The position numbers were made by a program, and so were the translations under genes. A stretch of 64,000 nt of DNA, from positions 127,001 through 191,000 of the forward strand of contig JAPDFW010000011.1 of NCBI GenBank assembly GCA_028826165.1, written 5' to 3'. Shown in pieces: positions 1 to 13,500 of the stretch; within the stretch, counting starts at the first letter, position 1, and every line of letters begins with the position of its first letter. The stretch is from Anaeramoeba ignava (Eukaryota; Metamonada; Anaeramoebidae). The notes beneath the pieces were generated by a model. That model did no database searches and was not told where the DNA came from. It saw only the letters and a program-made list of their open reading frames with translations.

Positions 1-1428
1 ATATTTCAATGCCATCTGCCGATGCCTCTTCTTTTCCTCCATTGTTTTTGATTCAAAAGACAGTTTTCCATAGCAAACCCCGATTGTATATAAACACTGG
101 GTTCTATTTTTCTTGGTTTTTTTTGCTCGAATCGCCATTTCCAGCGCTTCTTCTGTTAATTTTAAATTATTCACGCATAATTTCGCACACAAAAGAAGCG
201 CAAACGTGTTTTCTGGTTCTCGCAGAAGAACGTTCTTCAGCGCAAAGTGTGCTTTTCTGTAATGTCTTGCGCAAATCAATGACAAAGCATATTGTGTTCC
301 AAAATACGGATCCCCAAGTTTGTATTGCAGACCAATTTCAAAAGCTGGGGAAACCATGTTGCTTTGGATGATTGAAGAGTATGCAACAGCAAGATAATCG
401 AAACATAATTCGGAATTGTCTCTAGCTGTAAAACTATTTGTATATTTACTGGGCAAATTTTCGTTATTAATTGAAACATCTTCATCAATTTTTTCTTTTT
501 CTTTTTCTTTTTCATTTTCATTTTCATTTTCATTTTCAATTTTAATTTCTTTTTCTTTTTCTTTTTCTTTTTCTTTTTCAATTTTAATTTTAATTTCTTT
601 TTCAATTTCTTTTATTTTCTCTTCTGGATTCTTTTCAAATCCTTCAATAAGAACCTTCGATAAAATTTTCATCAATAGAATTATTTCTTCGATTCGATTT
701 TCGGGATAGAACAAATCCGTTGCCTTTTCCTTCTCAATTTTAACGTAATTTTTATCAGAAATATTTGTTGACAATAAATATCCCAATCGAATAAGTGTTT
801 TCTTTGTAATACCGCTTTCTGTCAAATGCAGATCTCCAACTGCGCGAGAATGCATCTTCCTTTTAAGAAAAAGACGCAGGTTCTTCACAGCTTCATGAAC
901 ATTTCCTGTCTGTTGTTGCATATTTGCGTAATTGAAAAAAATTTCTTCTACAATTTGATACTGATCCTTTGTCCATCCTACTTTCTCTCTTTCGCTTAGA
1001 GACAGTATTTCTTCTTGGATCTTCCCATAATAATCAATCGCCTCTTTGTGTTCTCCAAGGTTCTCTGAGGCAAGTGCTAGCATCCACTGTGATTCTATCC
1101 ATGTAAAGTCGATTAAATTGGATTTTGTTTTTGTTTTTGTTTTCAGACTTAAAAAATTTTCAAGATATTTCTTCGTTTGTAAATGTTCTTTTTGTAAATG
1201 TGATATTTTTCCTGCAAGAAATAATATTTCCTGTAAAAATACAAAGGAGTTGATTTATTTTGTTATTTTGGAATTTCTTTTTTTTTTTTTTTGGAATTTT
1301 TTTTTTACTGGATTATTTGGTTCATTTTCTAATGTTTTTTGTATTGTTTCTTTGGCTTCTGTTAACTTTTTAGTTGATATTAAAGTTTCTACTGTTTTTA
1401 TTATTTCACGAACTGTTTTTTTAGACAT
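1..1428 (-). CDS. TTC7: TTC7-like tetratricopeptide protein, 3' part missing
   Basis: TTC7/Ypp1 proteins scaffold the plasma-membrane PI4-kinase complex together with EFR3. The gene starts at the ATG at 1428 (MSKKTVREII) and runs off the left window edge. Exon 1 is 1428-1309, followed by a 78-base GTAAAA..ACAG intron (1308-1231) in phase 0, then one open exon from 1230 to 1. Helical repeats dominate. The diagnostic stretch lies near the edge: LCFDYLAVAYSSIIQSNMV, then FALLLCAKLCVNNLKLTEEA, resembling the late TPRs of TTC7 in which a 'P..L.AAK.C...L...EEA' pattern occurs. A Lys/Glu/Asn-rich tract at about 480-620 interrupts the repeats and is not part of the conserved fold. It is divergent from the BEACH gene, with 170 bases between the two starts. 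The family call rests on remembered TTC7 pattern, so another TPR protein is possible. Confidence 0.72.
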
Positions 1429-1598
1429 TTAATTGAATATTTTTATTATTAAAAAAAAAAGAAAAAAAAAAGGAATGAAGAAAAAAATGAAAAATTTTTT
1501 TTTTCATTTTTTTCATTTTTTTCATTTTCATTTTTATTTTGAATTTAAATTTGATTTTTTCTATTTCTTCTTTTTGTTTTTTTTTCTTATTAATCTAA
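1429..1598. promoter_or_regulatory. Divergent intergenic region of TTC7-like and BEACH genes
   Basis: These 170 bases separate the ATGs of two divergently transcribed genes and must contain both promoters. The sequence is A/T homopolymers and TTTTTCATTTTT runs. I see no recognisable TATA box or initiator. Confidence 0.45.
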
Positions 1599-4500
1599 AT
1601 GAGTAATTTAGATATTCGAAACCAAAAAAAACAAACTTTTTTTGCAAATTTTCTAGTAGATGGAGAAATTTTAGAAAAATTATGGCAAATTTATCAAAAA
1701 TCACCAGATGTAAATAATAAAAATAATAATAAAAAAAAAAAGCAAAAAAATTTTCAAAATAAAAATAAAAAATTAAAAATTAAAATAAAAAAGGAATCAA
1801 ATTTTTATTCTTTTGGTCAACAATTTATTATTTCTTTTATGAAATGGAATCCAGAACAAAAATTTAATTCAGAAAAAGAGAAAGATCTTAATTTAGCAAT
1901 TGAAATGCATTTTGCACATCCTTATGAAGTTATTGTAGCAATAATAAAAGCATTTGCAAGATGTCTTGAAAATTTAGAAAGTAAAAAATTTCAAAAGAAA
2001 AAAGATGTTTTTGTTTTTTTAATTTTTCTTTTTTTTTTAGAAATTAAAATTACCCAAAAAGAAAATGAACGAATTGATTTTCGAAATTCAAATCTTAAAT
2101 GTTTAATTTCTCTTGAAATTATTTTAATCCTTTGTCGTTCACCTTATAACAGGGAACAACTTATAAATTTAGAAATATTTACCATATTATCACAATTTCT
2201 TGAAATATCGAAAGATTTTCTTATAATTATATCACAACAAGTTAATTAAATTTAAAAACAATTTAAGAAAATTTATATTTAACAAATTTATTCAACAAAT
2301 TTATATTTAACAAATTTTATTTAACAAATTTATATTTAACAAATTTATTAAACAAATTTATATTAAACAAATTTATATTAAACAAATTTATATTAAACAA
2401 ATTTATATTAAAAAAATTTATATTAAACAAATTTATATTAAACAAATTTATTCAACAAGTTTATATTTAACAAATTTATATTTAACAAATTTATATTAAA
2501 TAAATTTATATTAAACAAATTTATATTAAACAAATTTATATTAAACAAATTTATATTAAACAAATTTATATTAAACAAATTTATATTAAACAAATTTATA
2601 TTTAACAAATTTATATTTAACAAATATATTAAAACAAATTTATATTTAACAAGTTTATATTAAAACAAATTTATATTAAACAAATTTATATTAAACAAAT
2701 TTATATTAAACAAATTTATATTTAACAAATTTTATTAAACAAAATTTATATTTAACAAATTTATATTTAAACAAATTTATATTTAACAAATTTATATAAA
2801 ACAAATTTATATTAAAACAAATTTATATTTAAACAAATTTATATTTAACAAAATTTATATTTAACAAATTTTATTTAACAAATTTATATTTAACAAATTT
2901 ATTCAACAAATTTATATTAAAACAAGTTTATATTTAACAAATTTATATTTAACAAATTTATATTAAACAAATTTATTAAAAACAAATTTATATTTAACAA
3001 ATTTATATTAAACAAATTTATATATTTAACAAATTTTATATTTAACAAATTTATATTAAACAAATTTATATTTAACAAATTTATATTAAAACAAATTTAT
3101 ATTTAACCAAAATTTATATTTAATAAATTTATATTAAACAAATTTATATTAAACAAATTTATATTAAACAAATTTATATTAAACAAATTTATATTAAACA
3201 AATTTATATTTAACAAATTTATTAAACAAATTTATATTTAACAAATTTATATTAAAACAAATTTATTAAACAAGTTTATATTTAGCAAAATTTATATTTA
3301 ACAAATTTATATTAAACAAATTTATATTAAACAAATTTATATTAAAACAAATTTATATTAAACAAATTTATATTAAAACAAATTTATATTTAGCAAAATT
3401 TATATTTAACAAATTTATATTTAACAAATTTATATTTAACAAATATATTAAACAAATTTATATTTAACAAGTTTATATTTAACAAATTTATATTTAACAA
3501 ATTTATATTTAACAAATTTATATTTAACAAATTTATATTTAACAAATTTATATTTAACAAATTTATATTAAACAAATTTATATTTAACAAATTTATATTT
3601 AACAAATTTATATTAAAACAAATTTATATTTAACAAATTTATTCAACAAGTTTATATTAAACAAATTTATATTAAACAAATTTATTCAACAAGTTTATAT
3701 TTAACAAATTTATATTAAACAAATTTATATTAAACAAATTTATATTAAACAAATTTATATTTAAACAAATTTATATTAAACAAATTTATATTTAACAAAT
3801 TTATATTTAACAAATTTATATTTAACAAATTTATTCAACAAATTTATATTAAACAAATTTATATTTAACAAATTTATATTAAACAAATTTATATTAAACA
3901 AATTTATATTAAACAAATTTATATTAAACAAATTTATATTAAACAAATTTATATTTAACAAATTTATATTAAACAAATTTATATTAAACAAATTTATATT
4001 TAACAAATTTATTCAACAAATTTATATTTAACAATTTAGGAAAGAAATCAACATATGTTCAATAATTTATTTCTCGTTCAATATATTTATAGTAAATGTT
4101 TAGAAATTATTAATCGTTTTTTTCGACATAATGATATTGATGAAGAAAAGAAAAAATTTTATATTGGGTTTAGAAGATATGGGATTGTAAGGAAAATTTT
4201 AGGTAAAAATTATAATAAATACAAAATAAAAATTTATAATAAATATAAAATAAAATTTATAATAAATACAAAATAAAAATTTATAATAAATATAAAATAT
4301 AAAATAAAATTTATAAAAATAGAGTCATTAAAAGAAAATTTAAATTTGAGGAAAAAATATGTTTTCACAAAAAAACATTATGATCTCCAAAACCACTTTC
4401 TTGATATATTAGAACAGTTATTTTTATTTGATATTTTTTCTACAGATGAAAAAATTGAAATGGCATCACTTCTTATTGATTTTTTCAAGTTGCCAAATTT

Positions 4501-7500
4501 GCAACTTCCTACAATTGGGATTGAAGAAGAAAATGAATTTGAAGCAGAAAAAAAAATCAACGATGTTTATCAAACAAATTTTTTTGGATTTAATGAAAAG
4601 GAAACAGAGTTTGAAATGATTGAAGAAAATATTGTGAGCAAGAATTTTATACCCGAACATTGGGAATGCATATTGGTTGATGTTGCGTTTAAGTTTTTGA
4701 TCTTATTGGTTCGTCATTTATCGATTCATACATTAATCATTTCTGATTCAAGAATATTGGGTTTGCGAGAATTGATTTTATGGATGGCATATCGTTTCCG
4801 GATCAACAAGAAGGATTCCAGGAACGAACAAGATAATTTGAATTCTGAAAGTGATAGAGAAAGTATTCAAGAAGAGAATCGTGATATTATTGAAAATTCA
4901 GGATGTAAAAAAAAATATTTTTATTATAATTTTATGATTTTATATTAATTTTATATTAATTTTATAATAGATTTTTTTTTATCGAAATGCTTTTTTCCAC
5001 AAGAAAGATTGAAACTTGTTCTTAATTTTATTAATTTTGAAGTGAATACAACAAATTCTCATCTTGATAATATGTTTCATAATTTACGAAATTTTGCATT
5101 GATTTCTCCAAAAGGAGGATTAAAAACGAAGATACAAAATAAATATCGGGCTTTGAATGAACCATATTTAATATTGCAAAAAGAGGAGAATTTTCCAAAT
5201 ACATTAAGACAACGAATTTTTTTGCTTTTGTTTGATTTGTTTAGGAAGCGAGATGGAGATTCTGCTTTTATTCAAGAGATTATTGATTATCATGAAAAGT
5301 TTGCTGGAGAGTTACAAATATATGTTATTTTAGAATTAGAAAAGTGGGTTTTATTGAATGATGAGAGTCTTCAGCAAGATTTACAGTTTTTACAGAGGAG
5401 TGGATGTTGGGATATTCTTTTTTCGAAGAGTTTTATTACGCCTTTATATGTAATCTAAATATAAAATATTAAATAAATATTAAATAAATATAAAATATTA
5501 AATAAATATTAAATAAATATTAAATAAATATAAAATAAATATAAAATATTTAAAAATATTAAATAAATATTAAATAAATATTAAATAAATATAAAATATA
5601 AAATAAATATTAAATAAATATTAAATAAATATTAAATAAATATTAAATAAATATTAAATAAATATTAAATAAATATTTAAAAATATTAAATAAATATAAA
5701 ATAAATATTTAAAAATATTAAATAAATATTAAATAAATATTTAAAAATATTAAATAAATATTAAATAAATATTTAAAAATATTAAATAAATATTAAATAA
5801 ATATTAAATATTTTTTATTAAAAAAAAGGATCAAGATTTTCAACCCTTTCCAACTCCAAGACTTCTCATAAAATTATTTATAGATATCATTAAAAACTTT
5901 CAAGAATTTGATTACCAAGTTCTTCTCAATTTTATAAGCAAAAACAAAAATAACTTGGGAATTCTCAGATTAGGCCTTCAAATATTAATGGTTGTAACAA
6001 ATGATTCCAAATCAAGAGAATGGGTTTTTGGAAGACTAAACAGAGACGAAGAATTCATTATTAAATTGGTAAAAATGATGCAATCGTTGAGACTAGAAAA
6101 CCCAAAAAAAGTGCATGGTGTTGAGGATCGAGAGGGAATTGATGAACATGAACAGGAAAATCAACAACGAAAAATTATGCAACTCTCGGAAGTTGTTGAG
6201 ATGAGCTTTGAAATACTTCATCAATACATTTTGTTTGAAACAGAACAAAAACGAATTCTTATGCACAAAGATGTGATAACACTTCTTGTTGGGATTCTCT
6301 CGAATCCACATTTAAAAAACTTTGTTTTGGATGATTTGGGGTTGATTATCGACACAATTGATTCTGTAACTGAAGATGCACAGTTTCTTTTTGGCAAAAT
6401 CATTGAAGTGATGTTTTTTCTAGCACAATACACAGATAACATTTCAGTGTTCAACTTCAGAATCGGAGTTGTAAAGGATATTCTGAATGTGTGCATCAAT
6501 AAGATCTCAGTGCATCGGAATACGATCCAAACTTTACTTGTAAATGCGGGCGCGTTTTCTGCGTTGATGAGTCTTTTAAGCAACCAGAAGATGTCAGAAG
6601 ATATCACTGAGACGATATTTGCGATCATTCTTCAACTTCTAAGAGAAAATGAGATGAGTCTTGTTCAATTCAAAAAGCAAATCGGTTACACTTCCTTTCT
6701 GACTGTTCTTCAGGATATGCAGAACAGACTCACTCCTGAGAATATCTTTGCAATACTTCTGCAAATGCTTGTTAACAATGGAAATTTTGATTTCGATAAC
6801 AATTACATTATCCAAAATCAAGATGTTATTCTTGTTATTTTTGAGCTTTTTTCGCAACCTCAGTATTCAGGTTTAGATCCAAGCATTGAGAAAAACGAGT
6901 CCAAAATGAAGAAGCAACGGCCGATTGAATTTGAGACGATTGTGGAAATATTCAGCGGGATATGCGCCAAATCAGTGCATAACACTTCATGCTGTTGTGA
7001 TGTTGGACTGATTAGTTTTCTACTGAATTATATTGCGAAAATTGACAATTTTATTTTACTTGACAAAATTCTTACATTTATCGGTAAACTTGGATCGCAT
7101 CGGATCCTTGTTGCGGAGCTTAAGCTCTACACAGCGCTGTTCAAGTCGTTTCTGCGTAAGAAAAAGACTTATATTGCATGTGAAATGGTCCGAGAGATGA
7201 AAAAGATGATCAAACAAACACAAGAAGGTCCATCTAATTTTTTTGATTTCAATGGAACTCAGTCGTATATCAAACTCCCGCCTGTTGACACGAGTTCTGT
7301 GCGCGGAATTACCCTCCACACATGGCTCAGATTTGAGAGTTTTGTGTCGCCGCTCAGCACGGGGAAGTATCGACCGAGGATTTTTAGTTTTTTCCAAAAC
7401 AAACAAGCTGGATTTGAGTTTTTCTTAAAAACACCCAAAAATACACATCAAGAATCGCAGATCATTTTGCAAGTTTACAGCAAAAAAGCGATGCCACAAA

Positions 7501-10500
7501 CGCAGAAAGTGCAATGTATGCTTGAGCCGAAAATATGGTATTTTATGGCTTTTACGTTATCTACTGAGCGAGAAGGAACGTCTATATGTTTTTACATAAA
7601 CGACAAACTAATAAGAAAACTTGATCTAACAAAAATTCTTCTTGGGAAGAAATACATCAAGAACAGAGTCGGGTCGAATAGTAAGGCGCTTCATCCTTTC
7701 TATGGGCAAATGGCGACAATTTATATGTATGATGTTGTTCTTGAATCCGAAAGGATCCAATCTGTATATTCTCTTGGCCCTAATTACAAGTCACTTTTCT
7801 ATCAATATGAACTGAGAAATTTCCGTATGTTTGAATCAATGAAGTCAATTTTTGATGGTTCTCTTACTTCCAGGATACTCATGTGTTTCAATTCAAATGC
7901 GCGACAAGAAATGCTCTGCTACAACCAGAGTCCTGTTATTGGTTCCCATCCTGAGCTTGAGACTGCTAAACTTCATCATGTGTTTACTTGTTCAAGAACT
8001 ACTGTAGATAGTATTATCAATTGTCTTGGTGGAATTCAAGCATTTTTCTCGCTTTTTTTTGAGTTAGGTCTTGAGAAGTATGAAGAGAATATGGATGATA
8101 AGGATAAGTGGAATTATGTGAGTTTGGATGAGGAAGATGAAGATGAGGATGAAGATTATTTAAATAATTTAAATAACTTAAATAATTCAAATAATTTAAA
8201 TAATTTAAATAACTTAAATAATTCAAATAATTTAAATAATTCAAATAATTCAAATAATTCAAATAATTCAAATAACTTAAATAATTTAAAAGATTCAAAT
8301 AATTTAAAAGATTCAAATGAAAATTCCACAAAACCAAATTTTATAAATATCCCAAAAAATAACCCAAAAAATATCATTGAAAAACATATGCAATCCATCT
8401 TCGAACAACTTTTTGAAATCATTGTGCACATACTTAGATCAAACAAAACATATCAAACAGAAATAGTCGCTATCCAAGGATTCTCAATAATCGCACTATT
8501 TCTGAAACAAATACATCCCAAACACATCACAACCAAAATAATTGAGATGATCAAGTCACTCTCATTATCACCAAGTGAGGAAATCTTTCTGGAAGAATTC
8601 AAAAAAAACCTGCTTGTTAATTTTGGGATCTGGTTCAAATGCGCGCCCAAATTTCAATCACAAATTCTTCACCACATCTCAATTTTGATTGAGTTGCAGG
8701 AAAAGCAACAAGAACTCTCGCGAATAGAAAAAGAGAAAAAACAAGACAAAGAATGGCAGATAGAAATGGATGAACAAACAGCGGAGGAAAGCGGTGTTCT
8801 CGACTACGAAAAGACGCACCGCAAAGAAACGAAGATTGAATGGAAAATCAACCTGAAGGATCTCGTATCGATTGTGAGAGTGTATGATCATTACATGAGC
8901 CGAGGAAAAACCGAAACAGAATACATTGCGCGGAATAGCAAAGAGGAGGAAAAGGAGGAAGAGCAAACTGATGAGCAGAAGAGCATTGAGGATCTTTGCC
9001 AACAGATATTTGGGCATTTCCGGATTTTTCTTGCGCGACAAGAGGATTCTTTCAGGATCATTGTTGACCGATGCATGACTATGAGAACAGGGTTTATTGT
9101 GCAGTTTGCGTTGGAGACGATTCTGAGGTTTCTCAAAGAAGAATCGTTAGTCCGAATGCAGATGAGGATTGTGGAGAAAAATCCGTGGATATTTGATCCA
9201 TTTCTGCGAATGCTTGAGAATTCAGGACGATTAAGTGCCAGATGTCTCTGCATCGCAATTATGCAGCGACTTGAGCGATTGCGGGAGAAGGTGCAGCAAC
9301 GGAAGGAGCATAAGAAGAAGGAGAAAAGCCGGCGCAAGAGCCGGAAACAGAACACTGCTGGAGAGCTTGTAACGCTCGAGGAAATATTTCCTCTTGTGCA
9401 TGAAATAATTGTTTCAAAAAATTTATATCAAAAAGGGATTCTTGAGAACCTCTACGGGATATTTGTGTTTGAGGAAAGAAATATTTATCTTGAAGTGGAG
9501 CGTATTCAGCACCCGCATGTTCTCAAGACGATATGCGCAGTGATTGCGCAGAAACCAACAGAATTTGGATTGAACATTCTGTGCTGCGTGAAAATGCGAG
9601 TGGAAGAAGAGCCTTTAAATTGCGCAGCGGTTCTTTCCCAGCACGGATGGCAGAAGTGGCTTCTTCAGTTAATAGGGCCATCTGTGATCCAGAAAACAGG
9701 TGATTTTGATGAGGAAAATCAGCTGCATTCAGCAATCAATGAGACTGCGCTAGGGATATTCAAGAGAATGCATGTGTACTGTCTATTGCAACCCAATGTT
9801 TCTTTTGTGGATGTTTTTGAGCAGCTTCTTTTCTTCATCGACGCTCTCTGGCATAAAACTTTTGTTGTTGGATCAAGTATAGTTGCGCGAATGATTTCGG
9901 ATGTTGTTGTTGGTGTTGATCGCCAGAAACCCCTTGATATCCCTCGCCACTTCATCGACAATCTTGCGTATCTTGTGGGTCTTGTTAATGTGTATATTTT
10001 CCCGCGAAGACATCCTGATGCGGAGAACACCGAGCCGCGAAAAGACGAACTTGCGCATCTGAAAAAATGGAAAAGAAAAATCGCTCCAAGTTCAACAGCG
10101 CTCTTTGGGATGTGGAGTCGCAAGGACATCCGCACGCTCGACCCCATCCTACTCAACACTGAAATCGAGGAGATTCCTATGATGTTTGAACCCTCGTTTG
10201 TTATCAGACTCACAAGACTACTCAACTCGGCCCACTTGATGTCGCCAAAGGGTTTGCCGATCAAGGAAAAACATGTTCTTTTTGGCGTGTATAAAACAAT
10301 CGTTGTTCTTCTTCTTCTTTCAATGAAGTTCGCAGAGCAGTCTGAACTTGTTCTGATTCTTGATTTTCTCTTTGATCTCCACACACAACCTCTCAGTCTT
10401 TCTTCTCCCATTTTCAAGCCTGTTTCGCAATTTCTCTACATCACCTTCAGCTATCTTTTCTCCTCAATATACTCTTCCATCGAAAGCAGGAAATCCTCGG

Positions 10501-13500
10501 AAAAACACAAGCTCTTTGCCTCTGCAACACAGCGCTTAATGCGCAAAACTTACGATTTTTTCCTTTCTGCAATCAAGAAATACAACGACAACTTTGCGTT
10601 TCTTGTCCGCAATGTTGACCAATCCTTTGTCACAACCGGAGGCACAGAAGAGTTTGTTGCCACAATCACAACACAAAGATGGCGCGAAATTATCCATAAA
10701 GTTTTTGATTGGAATTTTGTTGTTCTTAGTGAGATTGAAAATAATCAGGAAAATTTCCGTTTAATTCAAGGTCATAATGCTGCTATAATTGTTCAGATTT
10801 TCAAGAGTATTAGCAAGAAAAAACGCAATAATTTGAAGTTTCTTCGCAGTAGAATCAACCGCAATGTATCGTTGATGATCCGTCATGAGCGTCGGCGTCT
10901 TTCATCTATTCAACTTGAGACTGAAAAACAGGATCGTATTCGTATTCAACGTTTCCAAAAGTTTGAACGATCTAGTCGGCATAAGAATCCTGCTGATATG
11001 AAGTTTGAGAATCGTACTCGTTTTGCAGAGCATTCTGAGATTGGTTATTTAGGGATTCGTGTTAAGCTTGATTCTACTGAGGATCGGAATCGAAGGCGAA
11101 GGAAAACGAAGCTTGTTTATTATGGAGGAGATGACGACAATAATATAAACGAAAATTTAAATATAAATGAAAACAATTTAAATATAAACGAAAATTTAAA
11201 TATAAACGAAAACAATTTAAATCAAAATGAAAATAATTTAAATATAAATGAAAATAATTTAAATGAAAATAATTTAAATATAAATGAAAATAATTTAAAT
11301 ATAAATGAAAACAATTTAAATCAAAATAATTTAAATCAAAATAATTTAAATCAAAATAATTTAAATCAAAATAATTTAAATATAAATGAAAACAATTTAA
11401 ATGAAAATAATTTAAATCAAAATAATTTAAATATAAATGAAAACAATTTAAATATAAATCAAAACAATTTAAATCAAAATAATTTAAATATAAATGAAAA
11501 TAATTTAAATATAAACGAAAATAATTTAAATGAAAATTTAAAATATAAATGAAAATAATTTAAATATAAACGAAAATAATTTAAATGAAAATAATTTAAA
11601 TGAAAATAATATAAATGAAAATAATTTAAATGAAAATAATTTAAATGAAAATAATTTAAATCAAAATAATTTAAATATAAATGAAAACAATTTAAATGAA
11701 AATAATTTAAATCAAAAATAATTTAAATATAAATGAAAACAATTTAAATATAAATCAAAAACAATTTAAATCAAAATAATTTAAATATAAATGAAAATAA
11801 TTTAAATATAAATGAAAATAATTTAAATATAAATGAAAATAATTTAAATATAAATCAAAATAATTTAAATGAAAATTTAAATATAAATGAAAATTTAAAT
11901 ATAAACGAAAACAATTTAAATCAAAATGAAAAACAATTTAAATGAAAATAATTTTTTTTAAATCAAAATAATTTAAATATAAATGAAAACAATTTAAATA
12001 TAAATGAAAATAATATAAATGAAAATAATATAAATGAAAACAATTTAAATGAAAATAATTTAAATCAAAATAATTTAAATATAAATGAAAACAATTTAAA
12101 TATAAACGAAAATAATTTAAATCAAAATAATTTAAATGAAAATAATTTAAATATAAATCAAAATAATTTAAATCAAAATTTAAATGAAAATAATTTAAAT
12201 CAAAATTTAAATATAAATCAAAACAATTTAAATCAAAATAATTTAAATATAAATCAAAATAATTTAAATGAAAACAATATAAATGAAAACAATTTAAATT
12301 TAAATCAAAATAATTTAAATCAAAATAATTTAGATATAAATCAAAATAATTTAAATTTAAATATAAATGAAAACAATTTAAATATAAATCAAAATAATTT
12401 AAATGAAAATGATTTAAATGAAGATATCAAAAAAAATATTAAAAAAGATATTAAAAAAGATATTAAAAAGATTTTCAAAAAAATACTAAAAATCTAAATC
12501 AATCAAAGAAAAACCAACTAAAGAAAAAAAACTCTCAAAAACAAATTCCACAAACACCCAAATCAACAATGAAAAGAAAAACAACCATAACACCAAAAAT
12601 GACAAAAAATCGATTAAGCATGACACCAAGCATTAAAGAAACTCGGAAAACAGAAGGAACACACGAAATAGTATCACAAACAATAGAATGCGAACTTGTA
12701 TATCTTTTATGGACAACACCAGGAGTGCTTGAAATATGGGACAACACATTGTGGTTCTTTGTGGATCGAAACAAAATACAAGAAGATCGACAAGTAAGAT
12801 TCAAAAAGATAAAAGATTACGCATGGCCATTAAGCTCACTTGCACAAATCCACAAGAGACGGTACTGCCACCGCCACACAGCACTCGAGCTTTTCTTCAA
12901 AACACGCAGATCGATTTTCCTCAACTTCACTAGTCAAGATGAACGTTCATCGGTTTTTTTGCGACTCTCAACACATAGGAAAACGCGATTGTCAAACACT
13001 TTTGAGTTTGCAGCAGAAGATCCAACACTATGGACACGCCGCTCGGGAATAACAACGAAATGGCAGCAACACGAGATGTCGAATTTCGAGTATCTGATGG
13101 CACTTAACACACTTGCAGGACGCACTTACAACGACCTCTCGCAATATCCCATTTTCCCATGGGTTCTTTCAAACTACACTTCCCAAACCTTGGATTTGGA
13201 GGATCCCTCAGTGTACCGCGATCTGTCACGACCAGTAGCAGCACTTGATGAGGAGCGGTTGAAGAAATTTGTAGCCAAATACGATCTGCATCCAGAATTG
13301 GATTCTTCCTTTATGTTCCCTTCACTTTATTCAACTTCGCAAATTGTTCTATCGTTTCTTCTCAGACTCGAGCCTTTTACTTCCACTCTTTTCGAAACAC
13401 CCACTCTGCTCGTTGGATTGGAAAATATTCTTTTCGTCTCAATCGCGGATATGTGGAAATCATGTCTTAGCTCTGAAGACAATGTGGCGGAGTTGATCCC

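Noticed and set aside
2438-4006. Minus-strand frames reading NINLFNINLL in the BEACH intron
   Set aside because: They arise from the 15-base intron repeat, have no start context or homologous content, and stop wherever the unit length varies.
2241-4039. CRISPR-like array
   Set aside because: Units are directly adjacent, low in complexity and have no unique spacers; the array sits between splice sites in a eukaryotic gene.
5829-11114. Internal minus-strand open frames within the BEACH main exon
   Set aside because: They overlap conserved plus-strand coding sequence and show no domain-like content.
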